From Candidatus Zhuqueibacterota bacterium (GTDB taxonomy: Bacteria; Zhuqueibacterota; Zhuqueibacteria; Zhuqueibacterales; Zhuqueibacteraceae): a stretch of 48,626 nucleotides of DNA. Within the stretch, counting starts at the first letter, position 1; each line of letters starts with the position of its first letter. Location: contig JAKEEU010000118.1 of the NCBI GenBank assembly GCA_022616415.1, positions 1 through 48,626 of the forward strand. The letters run 5' to 3'. The notes beneath the pieces are model-generated. The model was not told where the DNA came from, made no database searches, and saw only the letters and a list, made by a program, of their open reading frames with translations. Of the stretch, positions 31,525-39,714 are shown one piece after another. The translations under genes were made by a program, and so were the position numbers.

Positions 31525-32052
31525 ATGGCACAACAAGTACGATCACTCATTCCCGTCGAGCGTATTGAACAAGCAATTTATCTTGTCCGCGGACAGAAGG
31601 TGATGTTTGATTTTGACCTTGCGGCGCTCTATGGAGTTGCCACGAAAGCGTTGATTCAGGCGGTAAAGCGCAACCGGGAGCGATTTCTGGCAGATTTCAT
31701 GTTCCAGTTGAACAAAAGAGAGATGGAAAATTGGAGGTCACATTTTGTGACCTCCAATCCTGCCGCCAAAATGGGCCTGAGGAGGCCTCCATACGCCTTC
31801 GCTGAGCAGGGCGTGGCTATGCTTTCAAGTGTTCTAAACAGTAAGCGGGCGATTCAAGTGAATGTCGCAATCATGCGCACCTTTGTTCGTTTGCGCGAAA
31901 TGATCATATCGAACAAAGAGCTCGCGCGCCGGCTCGATGAGTTGGAAAAGAAATATGACAAACAATTCAAGCTTGTTTTCGACGCGATCCGCGAGCTCAT
32001 GGAACCGTCTGAGCCGAAAAAACGGCCAATTGAATTTCTCGCGGGTCGTTAG
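31525..32052 (+). CDS. ORF6N (KilA-N-associated) domain protein
   Basis: 175 residues. ORF6N domain (PF10543) at about 10-95: IEQAIYLVRGQKVMFDFDLA, LYGVATKALIQAVKRN, RFLADFMFQLNKREM, YAFAEQGVAMLSSVLNSKRA. A coiled C-terminal helix (ELARRLDELEKKYDKQFKLVF) follows. The domain is found in phage and mobile-element proteins and in many chromosomal orphan genes; it may bind DNA or regulate phage genes. The longer frame to 31450 runs back into the kinase repeat, so the ATG at 31525 is preferred. Confidence 0.85.
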   Translation: MAQQVRSLIPVERIEQAIYLVRGQKVMFDFDLAALYGVATKALIQAVKRNRERFLADFMFQLNKREMENWRSHFVTSNPAAKMGLRRPPYAFAEQGVAMLSSVLNSKRAIQVNVAIMRTFVRLREMIISNKELARRLDELEKKYDKQFKLVFDAIRELMEPSEPKKRPIEFLAGR

Positions 32053-32081
32053 TTTCTCCGTAAGGTGATGAATTTTGGCAT

Positions 32082-32190
32082 CGCGCCGTTCTTGGGCGAA
32101 TCGCAGGCAACCATTTCCAGCCGTATTCTTTAAAAAAGATTTAGAAGATTGTGCCTGGAGTTGTATATTTGATTAAAAATTCACTTGTAA
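32082..32190 (+). pseudogene. Ser/Thr kinase fragment, copy 4
   Basis: About 55 bases of kinase sequence (NRPFLGES-type codons, then ATISSRIL and TAA), followed by the same roughly 55-base tail as copy 1, differing at only a few positions. It lies between the ORF6N gene and the HigA pseudogene. The shared tail includes TTGTATATTT and may hold a promoter. Confidence 0.75.
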
Positions 32191-32208
32191 CCAGACACGT
32201 AACAGGTT

Positions 32209-32531
32209 ATGGCAATGAAAACCCCACCACAATCGTCCGCGATCTTTGTATTACGCCGTTGGGGCTGACGGTGACGCAAGCGGCATAGGGATTAGGTGTG
32301 ACTAGAAAGACCTTGTCGCAACTTCTTAACGGACGTGCGGGCATCTCACCGGAAATGGCTGTCCGTCTATCGAAAGCCTTTAGCCGCAGCCCTGAGAGTT
32401 GGTTGGCGCTGCAAAGCCAATACGATCTCGCTCAGATCAGTCAGAACGTTAAGAAAATTAAGATAAAACCTTTCTCTAAGCGCATCGAGAGCGATGGCTA
32501 TAAAATGCCGGCCAGCCATGCCTTTGCATAG
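32209..32531 (+). pseudogene. HigA-type antitoxin gene broken by a frameshift and an amber stop
   Basis: The intact frame from 32298 (GTG) gives [28 protein letters not shown] and then [13 protein letters not shown], the HTH part of a HigA antitoxin. Upstream, the frame contains TVTQAA, a TAG at 32286-32288 and GLGVTRKT, so amber interrupts the family sequence. Further up, MAMKTPP is in another frame, which implies one indel near 32230. The toxin gene higB, which normally precedes it, is missing and is replaced by kinase fragment 4. Confidence 0.75.
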
Positions 32532-32735
32532 TCAGCAAAACAGCGATCGCTAATGGGAATTGCGAAGGTGGTAAGATTCTTGAGTTGTTACAAAAACACA
32601 TAAGCTAATTCTCACCCTTCCAATCCGACCTACGTTTAGCGCCACGTTTTTTGATTCTCACTTGACAAGAGCTGTTGTTAAGAAGATTCCGCTTGCATCG
32701 TGCGTTTGGTGATGTAACATTAAGCGTGATAATTC

Positions 32736-32764
32736 TTGATTTTTTTGGTTTTTCTTAATATACT
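32736..32764 (+). promoter_or_regulatory. Promoter of small RNA locus A
   Basis: TTGATT (32736-32741), 17 bases, TATACT (32759-32764). Start at about 32771, at the first bases of ACCCCAAATAGG. Confidence 0.55.
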
Positions 32765-32838
32765 GGAATTACCCCAAATAGGTAAACTGGGCAATGAGGT
32801 CTTATTTTCTCATTGCTCAGTTCTTTTATTTTGGGAGG
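32765..32838 (+). ncRNA. Small RNA of the DUF3800-linked type, locus A (orphan)
   Basis: After GGAATTACCCCA comes AAATAGGTAA, then a 12-base hairpin CTGGGCAATGAG (32787-32798) / CTCATTGCTCAG (32809-32820) with one G-U pair, then TTCTTTTATTTTGGG. The ends GGAATTRCCCCA and TTTTATTTTGGGA are shared with locus B (39715-39800), and UAGGUAA with copy 1 (12878-12983). Read on the minus strand, CCAAAATAA at the 3' end would encode a final PK and stop, as at the end of the DUF3800 fragment. Thus this may be all that is left of a DUF3800-RNA pair cut by the arrival of the ATPase gene. Confidence 0.55.
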
Positions 32839-32959
32839 GCAATCTAGAAAATTAGACGATTTTATTTCAATCAAGACGCTCGAGATAATTGTTTCTTTCG
32901 AATCGTTGTTTCAAATGCTTTGTGTACTATGTTAGTGGCAACAATATCCTTTTGAGGAC

Positions 32960-35953
32960 ATGAACTATTCTGGTATATTTTTGAACCCGCGAGGATCTGA
33001 GTGGCATCGCTGGGATCCACACCTTCATGCGCCAGGGACATTGCTAAATGACCAATTCCGTGGAAACTGGGACGCGTACCTGCAGCAGGTTGAACTTGGG
33101 TCGCCCCCTGTGCGTGCTTTGGGCGTCACTGATTACTTCTGCATTCAAACCTACCGTGAAGTCCGCAAACTAAAAGCAGAAGGACGGTTGCGACAGGTAG
33201 AACTTATTTTTCCAAACGTTGAGATGCGACTCGATCTTAAGACCGAGAAAAAGAGGTCGATCAATATTCACCTTCTCTTTTCGCCCGACGATCCAAATCA
33301 CGAGGCAGAGATAGAGCGTATCCTTGGCCATCTAAAATTCGAATTTCGGGGGCGAGCGTACCGATGCACGTTGGGTGAGCTTGTTGAGCTTGGCCGTGCG
33401 TTTGATCCGCAACAGACTGATAAACAGGGTGCCCTTCGCGCCGGTGCAAATCAGTTCAAGACCACGCTGCAGGATCTACGGGATCTGTTTCGTACCGAAA
33501 TTTGGCTCCGGAAGAATTGCTTGGTGGCCGTTTCAGGAGGCCTTAATGACGGTACTGCGGGTCTTCAGGAAGACGACTCGTTTGCAGCGATGCGGCGGGA
33601 GATAGAACGTTTTGCGCATATAATATTTGCGAGCACGCCGAGTCAACGGAATTTCTGGCTTGGGAAAAAACAAAATGCTGACCGATCATTCATCGAACAA
33701 ACATACGGAATGCTTAAGCCGTGTCTGCATGGATCGGATGCGCACTCGGACACCAAAGTAGCAGCACCGGACCTCGAACGTTTTTGCTGGATTAAAGGCG
33801 ATCTGATTTTTGAAACGCTTCGGCAGGCTGTTATTGAGCCTGATGATCGTGTGTGGTTGGGAGAGAAACCCCCGCCGCATAGTCTCCCGTCGTTTTTCAT
33901 TCAACGTGTACGAACCGAAGAAACACCATGGCTTGAGAATAAGGAAATAGAGCTTAATGCTGGCTTAGTAGCTATAATCGGTCCACGAGGTTCCGGAAAG
34001 ACAGCTTTAGTCGACGTGCTTGCTGCAGGTTCGAATGCAATAAATGCTGCACTAGGTGAGTCGTCATTCCTGAAAAGAGCATCATCGCCGGTCGATTATC
34101 TAGGCGATGCTACAGTTGAGCTTGCTTGGGGAGACGGCTCAAAGACCAACGGCGAACTTCGCCAGTCCAATGAGAATGATGCAGTGAAACTCGGGGCTGA
34201 GGACATATGCTATCTCTCGCAACACTTCGTTGAACGACTCTGCTCATCCGCAGGACTCGCGACGGAACTTCGTCAGGAGATGGAGCGAGTTATCTTTAAT
34301 GCGACCGACCCAACAGAGAAGCTAGAGACAGAATCGTTCGACGAACTTGCGAATGTCTTGCTAGAGCCCATCCGGCACCGGCGAAGCAAGCTGATAGATG
34401 CGATTCAGACTAAAACTGAGGAGATAGTACGGGAAGATGAGCTTCGCGATCGATTGCCTAATATGCGACAGGAGCGAGATGCGCTGAAAAAGAAACTCGA
34501 GAACGACCGCAAGAACCTTCAGTCTCTCCTACCGAAGGGCAAGGGCAAAGATGATCGAGCACGGCGCCTTATGGAGTTTGAGGCTGCCTGCGTCAGCGTC
34601 GAGGCTAAGGTGGAGAACTTAAGACGGCGGCGCAAGCTACTCGAAGACCTTGCCAATGATGTTGCTCACATCCGCACATACACGGAACCGGCGCGCCTCA
34701 CTGAGATGCGCCGGAGGTTCGCTGGTGCCGGTATTTCTGACTCCGATTGGAAAGCGTTTGGAATGACTTTTGTAGGTAATGTGGACTCAATCCTAAATCG
34801 CGAAAAGGGCATTGTGGACAAGGCCATCATCGTCTCGAACGAGGGCGATCCGAGCTCGCCTTTTGATACTAACAAAGTGCCACTTGTACACTGGCCGCTT
34901 AAGCAACTCAAGGCTGAACGAGATGTACTCAAGAAAGAAGTGGGAATTGACGCGCAGCAGCAGAAGAAGTACGACGAACTTCAAGGAGCAATCGCGCAAC
35001 AGGAAACATCGTTAGTGCGTTTAGACGCAGTTATTAAAAATGCAGAAGGAGCGGTTGAACGACGTCGGCAACTTATTGATTCTCGTCGAACGGCATACGT
35101 GGAGGTGTTTGATACTTTTGTCGAAGAAGAAAATGTCCTAAGGCGTTTGTATGCGCCCCTGCAGCAACAACTTATGAAGTCGACCGGCGCACTCGCAAAG
35201 CTTGATTTCGTCGTAAGACGGAGTGTCGATCTTGACGCCTGGGCTTCTAATGGCGAAACTCTATTGGATCTGAGAAATGCAACGAGCTTCCGCGGGCATG
35301 GAGCGCTTCAGAATAAGGCAGAGCAGTTTCTATTATCCGCATGGACGCAGGGGAATGCTGAAGAAGTTGCAATGGTCATGGATAGATTCCGCACAACGTT
35401 TCAGGATGATCTCCTCAACGCTAAACCGGCTTCGATCCGTCATGAGGAACGGCAATCTTGGATCCAAAAAATTGCGTCTTGGCTTTACGACGTATCTCAC
35501 ATTCGCATAGAGTATGGCATTGAGTATGAGCGCGTACCGATCGAGCAGTTGTCGCCAGGTACACGGGGCATCGTTCTTCTACTTCTTTATCTTGCGGTTG
35601 ATCGCCAGGATCGCAGGCCCCTCGTCGTTGATCAACCTGAAGAGAATTTGGACCCAAACTCAGTGTTTGAGGAACTCGTTCCACACTTCCGCAATGCACG
35701 GAGGCGGCGGCAAGTAATCATCGTTACACACAATGCGAACCTTGTCGTGAATACAGATGCCGATCAAGTCATTGTTGCGACCTCCGCTCGCACTACGGGC
35801 GTGGGATTGCCCACCATCTCGTATCGTAGTGGATCGCTAGAGAACCCAAATATTCGGCATTCAGTGTGTGAAATTTTAGAGGGCGGGGAACGCGCGTTCC
35901 TTGAGCGAGAGCGGCGCTATCGCCTGCGTTGGGACGACAACTATACGAGCTAA
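32960..35953 (+). CDS. PHP-ABC ATPase fusion (TrlF-like AAA ATPase)
   Basis: 997 residues. A PHP-like phosphoesterase domain fills about 1-300, with HRWDPHLHAPGT, VRALGVTDYF and LKPCLHGSDAHSD as metal motifs. Then comes an SMC/Rad50-type ABC ATPase: Walker A IIGPRGSGKTALVD at about 342, a coiled coil (about 470-560 and 660-720), signature LSPGTRGIVLLLL at about 860, Walker B PLVVDQPEENLDPN at about 887 and the H-loop VIIVTHNANLVV. This is the layout that NCBI names TrlF family. PHP plus ABC nuclease-like proteins are found in defence islands; the function here is inferred. The gene is AT-richer than its neighbours, which suggests transfer. Confidence 0.86.
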   Translation: MNYSGIFLNPRGSEWHRWDPHLHAPGTLLNDQFRGNWDAYLQQVELGSPPVRALGVTDYFCIQTYREVRKLKAEGRLRQVELIFPNVEMRLDLKTEKKRSINIHLLFSPDDPNHEAEIERILGHLKFEFRGRAYRCTLGELVELGRAFDPQQTDKQGALRAGANQFKTTLQDLRDLFRTEIWLRKNCLVAVSGGLNDGTAGLQEDDSFAAMRREIERFAHIIFASTPSQRNFWLGKKQNADRSFIEQTYGMLKPCLHGSDAHSDTKVAAPDLERFCWIKGDLIFETLRQAVIEPDDRVWLGEKPPPHSLPSFFIQRVRTEETPWLENKEIELNAGLVAIIGPRGSGKTALVDVLAAGSNAINAALGESSFLKRASSPVDYLGDATVELAWGDGSKTNGELRQSNENDAVKLGAEDICYLSQHFVERLCSSAGLATELRQEMERVIFNATDPTEKLETESFDELANVLLEPIRHRRSKLIDAIQTKTEEIVREDELRDRLPNMRQERDALKKKLENDRKNLQSLLPKGKGKDDRARRLMEFEAACVSVEAKVENLRRRRKLLEDLANDVAHIRTYTEPARLTEMRRRFAGAGISDSDWKAFGMTFVGNVDSILNREKGIVDKAIIVSNEGDPSSPFDTNKVPLVHWPLKQLKAERDVLKKEVGIDAQQQKKYDELQGAIAQQETSLVRLDAVIKNAEGAVERRRQLIDSRRTAYVEVFDTFVEEENVLRRLYAPLQQQLMKSTGALAKLDFVVRRSVDLDAWASNGETLLDLRNATSFRGHGALQNKAEQFLLSAWTQGNAEEVAMVMDRFRTTFQDDLLNAKPASIRHEERQSWIQKIASWLYDVSHIRIEYGIEYERVPIEQLSPGTRGIVLLLLYLAVDRQDRRPLVVDQPEENLDPNSVFEELVPHFRNARRRRQVIIVTHNANLVVNTDADQVIVATSARTTGVGLPTISYRSGSLENPNIRHSVCEILEGGERAFLERERRYRLRWDDNYTS

Positions 35954-36109
35954 TGAGACCAGCACGTCAAAAGCCGTTTGAACGAAGTATAATTGATCTT
36001 ATTGCCGTTTTCGGTAAACAAGATGAAAGCGAATGCCCAAGTACGTCAGTGAATCCTCTCAGAAATAATTCAGAAAAGTACTTTGAGTCAGCGTCATGCC
36101 CTTTTAACA

Positions 36110-36763
36110 ATGAAAATTTTTTTGAAACGGATCATCGTTAAGTTTTCAACGTGGCCGAAGCAAATAAACGCATGGGTTAAAGATCATAATGCTGCTCTTG
36201 GTGCTTGGTCGTCGTTGGTTACAATAATTTCGCTACCGTTGGTATTGGTTGGCTTTTTCTTATCGTATAAACAACTTCAAGAAAATTTTGCCCGACCTGA
36301 ACTGGAATGCTATCTGAATAAAGATCAATTTCAAGGGGTTACCAAATTAGAGGGAGATACGCTCAAATTTCATTCAGATGTCGGCCGTGCATATGATCTT
36401 ACACTCAAGAATGTTGGGAACGGTGTCGCTGATAGAATTCAATTATTCTTGCTTGTAGAAAAGGAGAAACGTGTCCTTGGGCAGGTAAGTATCGATGATC
36501 CTTGGATGGAGCTTACATCGATATATGATGCTAAGTTTCCATATGGATTAGTATATATTTTTTCTACAAGCACTATCGGCGATAGAATGATTTATTTTGA
36601 TTATCTCGAACGTCTCGATCCGATTAGTACATATCGATTTCAAATTCATAATCTTAACTTTCAATCACTAACAAATCATCCGGTCGCAGCTGCGCTTGTG
36701 TTGACTTGTAATAACTGTGAGCGCAAGTATATACCATTTTACTTTTTCATTGAACGACCTTAA
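36110..36763 (+). CDS. Single-pass membrane protein of unknown function
   Basis: 217 residues. One membrane helix (SSLVTIISLPLVLVGFFLSY, about 35-55) follows a basic N-terminus. The remainder is predicted outside or cytoplasmic beta-rich: RAYDLTLKNVGNGVADRIQL resembles CARDB-like or DUF4352-like strands, and the end has a CNNC motif. No family recognised. The ATG at 36110 is preferred over the TTG at 36083. It follows the PHP-ABC gene by 156 bases in the same AT-rich segment and may work with it. Confidence 0.7.
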   Translation: MKIFLKRIIVKFSTWPKQINAWVKDHNAALGAWSSLVTIISLPLVLVGFFLSYKQLQENFARPELECYLNKDQFQGVTKLEGDTLKFHSDVGRAYDLTLKNVGNGVADRIQLFLLVEKEKRVLGQVSIDDPWMELTSIYDAKFPYGLVYIFSTSTIGDRMIYFDYLERLDPISTYRFQIHNLNFQSLTNHPVAAALVLTCNNCERKYIPFYFFIERP

Positions 36764-36846
36764 TCAAATATCCCGATTTGAATAAAATGAATTTTTTTAA
36801 CGGGATCATCCGCGTTGTGGATTATAATCTTTCATTATTATCGCGC
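36764..36846. other. Spacer with weak hairpin
   Basis: TCAAATATCCCGATTTGA (6-base arms, 36765-36782) followed by a T-rich run that ends near 36798: a weak terminator for the membrane protein gene. Confidence 0.35.
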
Positions 36847-37030
36847 CTATAAGGTCGCCTCGCGCTCCTCACACCCCCTCGCCCAATTCCTCAAATTACC
36901 CATCAGCACATAAATCGTCAGCAGCACCAGCAGCGTGACGACGGTCGAGAAGACCAAGCCGCCGACAATGGCGCGGGCCATGGGGAAGTATGGCGAGCTG
37001 TCGCCGCCGATTTGCGTCGTGCCAATGCAC
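36847..37030 (-). pseudogene. 3' fragment of an RND pump gene, copy B
   Basis: Minus-strand codons for TTQIGGDSSPYFPMARAIVGG then LVFSTVVTLLVLLTIYVLMGN and NWARGCEE, the last membrane helix and tail of a HAE/CusA-like RND transporter. No body of the gene is present. It lies directly after hicA of cassette 2; copy A lies before that cassette. Confidence 0.72.
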
Positions 37031-37046
37031 AGACAGCGAGTGAGTG

Positions 37047-37265
37047 TCAAAGTTTCTCCCATTCACTTTTGTCGATGCTGCCTTGCCGCAAAATCCTGGC
37101 AAGAAGGTCGCGACCGATGTCACTTTGATGAGGGTTGGGAACTGTCAACTTGATCTCCCCTTTGACCATGTATTGATGCTTGCCGCCGGCATAAGGGCCG
37201 TCAAAACCCAATTCCCTGAGATAGTGGATCAGATCTTTTCTCTTGATAGGGCCGAAGATTGGCAT
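37047..37265 (-). CDS. hicA: HicA-type toxin (cassette 2)
   Basis: 72 residues: RKDLIHYLRELGFDGPYAGG, with the histidine in GGKHQYMVKG, then VPNPHQSDIGRDLLARILRQG and a WEKL-type end. This is the common short HicA type. Its start overlaps the last base of hicB. It lies in a second toxin-antitoxin cassette flanked by RND gene fragments. Confidence 0.88.
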   Translation of the reverse strand: MPIFGPIKRKDLIHYLRELGFDGPYAGGKHQYMVKGEIKLTVPNPHQSDIGRDLLARILRQGSIDKSEWEKL

Positions 37266-37507
37266 TACGCCGCCTCCTTCTCAACGCCCAACGCAATGCC
37301 GTCAACAATGGGAAACGTGTGTCCCAAGCGCAGCCCTAAAACAATCCATCCTTCCAAAACTTCTTGCAATTGCTGGCGACAGTCTTCAAGTGTTCTGTCA
37401 TTGGCATACACACCTTGAAAGCCAGGAATCTCGCCGTAGTAAGTGCCATCCGGTAAAATCTCGTAGGTGGCGCGACGCATGGCAGAACGAATGTATTCTG
37501 ATAACAT
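37265..37507 (-). CDS. hicB: HicB-type antitoxin (cassette 2)
   Basis: 80 residues: YEILPDGTYYGEIPGFQGVYANDRTLEDCRQQLQEVLEGW and then LRLGHTFPIVDG, the classic HicB N-terminal domain. AAAGGAGTCCGGTTC gives a strong ribosome-binding site. HicB comes first here, the reverse of cassette 1, and the two cassettes share little sequence, so they are independent acquisitions. Confidence 0.88.
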   Translation of the reverse strand: MLSEYIRSAMRRATYEILPDGTYYGEIPGFQGVYANDRTLEDCRQQLQEVLEGWIVLGLRLGHTFPIVDGIALGVEKEAA

Positions 37508-37555
37508 GAACCGGACTCCTTTAAAGTTCTATCCCAAAATATGAATTTTGTCATT

Positions 37556-37588
37556 AAAAAGCAATGCCACAATTTGGTCGTGGCATTG
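37556..37588 (-). terminator. Terminator upstream of hicBA cassette 2
   Basis: 9-base arms CAATGCCAC (37562-37570) and GTGGCATTG (37580-37588). On the minus strand the hairpin is followed by CTTTTT. It ends the RND fragment transcript and insulates hicBA. Confidence 0.75.
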
Positions 37589-37608
37589 TCAAAATTAAAT
37601 GAACTTTT

Positions 37609-37835
37609 TTAGTTCACCATCTCGTTCATGCCGTCGCTATCTTCGCCCTCCTCACACCCCCTCGCCCAATTCCTCATGTCATCCATCAGCACATAAATCG
37701 TCGGCAGCACAAGTAGTGTAGCGCCAGTTGAGAAAACCAAGCCGCCGACCCCGACTTCCATTTGTATTTCATAAAAGACAATCGGGGCGCGCGCCATCGG
37801 GAAATACGGCGGGCCATCGCCGCCGATTTAGGTGG
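37609..37835 (-). pseudogene. 3' fragment of an RND pump gene, copy A
   Basis: Same segment as copy B: IGGDGPPYFPMARA, then an inserted PIVFYEIQMEVG, GGLVFSTGATLLVLPTIYVL and RNWARGCEE. A TAA stands where copy B has the glutamine codon before IGGD. The two copies flank hicBA as direct repeats of about 180 bases. Confidence 0.72.
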
Positions 37836-37895
37836 TGTCGATGCGGAATGCCCTTTTCCTGCTGACCTTTTGTGCAAACGCTTGTACAAATTTTG

Positions 37896-39647
37896 CTAAC
37901 GCCCCAACCGCCACTTATGAATCTTCGTGCGCAGCCGGACGTAAAGATGCATGAGCAGATGAAGCCAAAAACTGGGTGATGACAATTCGATGAGCAAAAA
38001 TCCTTCTCGCCACGGCAGGCCGTTGGCGAAACGCCGGCGGTCTTGCTCGCGCCAAAAGGCGAAAAGCTCCGGCTCATGCACCGTCCAGATTTTGCAGAGC
38101 GGGGCTTTCACTCCGGAAAGATCGAAAATGCTGTTGACGGCGCGGCGCGCGGCTTCGTTTGCTGCTTCCATCGTCGCCAGATCGGTATTCGTCCGCACGT
38201 AATCCGAGGCCAGAAACAAATTCGGTATCCGCGTATAAGCTTCCGGGCGCATGCCCCAGGTGTTGACGAGATTGACCAGCAGCGGCTCGGTGTTGCGTTT
38301 TTTCTCGGGATTCGGATCGTCGGGGCCGTTTTCAAAAACAATGTCCGGATCGAGATGATAGGAATGCACGTCTTCATCTCGAAGAATCTCCGCGCCGCCG
38401 ACGTTGAGGCTTCTTTTAAGCTGGTTCCAGATTTCTTCAAAGATTTGCTGTTTGGTGCATTCCTTTGCCGTCAAACCGTTCAGTCCTTTGGTGTCCCAAT
38501 CGGAAATGTCCACAGAGATAATTCCCCGCACTGTGCCGTCGCCGTATTGCGCGAGATCAAATTCTTCGGACCAAAATTGGCGCTGCGAGATGCTCGTAAA
38601 CGCCCATGGAGAATCGACATAATTCAAATGTCCGTGGACGATCTCGACGTCGCGCTTCAAATAAATTTGCAGGCCGTTCATCCATTCCACTTTCGTGCCC
38701 AGCCTGCGGACATCGGCTAGCGTGCGGTCGATTTTGATCATTGGCTCGGAAATGAGCGCTGCCATTACTTCCACGGGCAGCGCACAGATATAATAATCGC
38801 CGCTGACATTGAAGGTTTGGCCGTCCTTTTCGATCGTTGCACTGATGACCTTTTCATCATCACAGTTGATGCTGGTAACCCGCGCGTTGAGATGGTATTC
38901 GACGCCGGCGTTCCGCAGATGCTCCAGCCACGGATCGATCCAAACCTCGTTGGTCGGGCCATTGAGCAGCCGGTCGGCGTCGTTGTTCGGATCGAGGATG
39001 TCAAAAAACAATTGCAAAAAGATACTTCCAACCGTGTAAGTGCTCGCGGCTTCCGCTTGCGAGGCCACCAGTGTTCGCGTCAGGCCGCGAACAAAAAATT
39101 TGATGTATTCCGAGGACTTCGAATCGGCTTCGAGAAACTCCCACCAGCCGAGCTGCTCGTATTCCGCCAGACGGCGCGCGGCGCAGCTTGTCATCAATTG
39201 CCAGACGCGCTTCGCAAAAAATTCGCTTTCTTGGCGTGGGATGCCGACGTCAGCCCCGAAAAGCGTGCGGAACAACTCTTTCAGCCCTTCCAACGTCCAG
39301 GGCACGTCCGCCGTGAAAACGATCGTTGGTTTGTCAAAGCGCGCAAGCCCGATTTGCGTCGTCGGCACGAGATTGTCAAACACGCCGTTGGGGTTTTGTT
39401 TATAGGGAATGCGCTTCATCGTGTCGGGGAGGTGCTTGTAAAAGCCGGGGAAAAAGCGAAAGCCGTGCTCTCCGGGCAACGGTTTTCTGCCCTCCGTCGC
39501 CGAACCAGGAACGTCGAGGCTGCGCGCCTTGCCGCCGGGGATGGCGCCCTGCTCGTAAACTGCCACATTAAATCCGCGTTCGACAAGCTCGTGCGCCGCG
39601 CTCATGCCCGCCACGCCGCCGCCGAGGATGATGATTTTTGCTGACAT
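37896..39647 (-). CDS. FAD-dependent amine oxidase/desaturase-like protein
   Basis: 583 residues. The N-terminal Rossmann motif KIIILGGGVAGMSAAHELVERGFNVAVYEQG binds FAD, followed by PGGKARS and GEHGFRFFPGFYKHLPDTM typical of the phytoene desaturase/HpnE-like branch. The C-terminal FAD-contact region has RIPNLFLASDYVRTNTDLATMEAANEAARRAVN. The last 60 residues are an extra hydrophobic tail (FLLIELSSPSFWLHLLMHLYVR). It probably oxidises or desaturates an isoprenoid or lipid; the substrate is unknown. No strong ribosome-binding site. The 5' region holds small RNA locus B. Confidence 0.88.
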   Translation of the reverse strand: MSAKIIILGGGVAGMSAAHELVERGFNVAVYEQGAIPGGKARSLDVPGSATEGRKPLPGEHGFRFFPGFYKHLPDTMKRIPYKQNPNGVFDNLVPTTQIGLARFDKPTIVFTADVPWTLEGLKELFRTLFGADVGIPRQESEFFAKRVWQLMTSCAARRLAEYEQLGWWEFLEADSKSSEYIKFFVRGLTRTLVASQAEAASTYTVGSIFLQLFFDILDPNNDADRLLNGPTNEVWIDPWLEHLRNAGVEYHLNARVTSINCDDEKVISATIEKDGQTFNVSGDYYICALPVEVMAALISEPMIKIDRTLADVRRLGTKVEWMNGLQIYLKRDVEIVHGHLNYVDSPWAFTSISQRQFWSEEFDLAQYGDGTVRGIISVDISDWDTKGLNGLTAKECTKQQIFEEIWNQLKRSLNVGGAEILRDEDVHSYHLDPDIVFENGPDDPNPEKKRNTEPLLVNLVNTWGMRPEAYTRIPNLFLASDYVRTNTDLATMEAANEAARRAVNSIFDLSGVKAPLCKIWTVHEPELFAFWREQDRRRFANGLPWREGFLLIELSSPSFWLHLLMHLYVRLRTKIHKWRLGR

Positions 39648-39679
39648 TTTTTGAAGTTCGAAATCTCAATAAAAAAGTA

Positions 39680-39708
39680 TTGACAATTTGAAATAAATGT
39701 TTTATTTT
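39680..39708 (+). promoter_or_regulatory. Promoter of small RNA locus B
   Basis: TTGACA (39680-39685), 17 bases, TATTTT (39703-39708); start expected at about 39715, at the first G of GGAATTGCCCC. Confidence 0.6.
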
Positions 39709-39714
39709 AATATT

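Larger units (their letters stand above)
32532..32959. other. Intergenic region before the PHP-ABC ATPase gene
   Basis: AT-rich, no gene. It holds the small-RNA-like locus A (32765-32838, separate entry) and its promoter. No ribosome-binding site is clear before the ATG at 32960 (TTTTGAGGACATG is the best). Confidence 0.5.

Noticed and set aside
29307..32190. CRISPR-like array
   Set aside because: The repeats are long, unequal and kinase-coding, and the intervals are full genes; there are no short regular repeats or cas genes.
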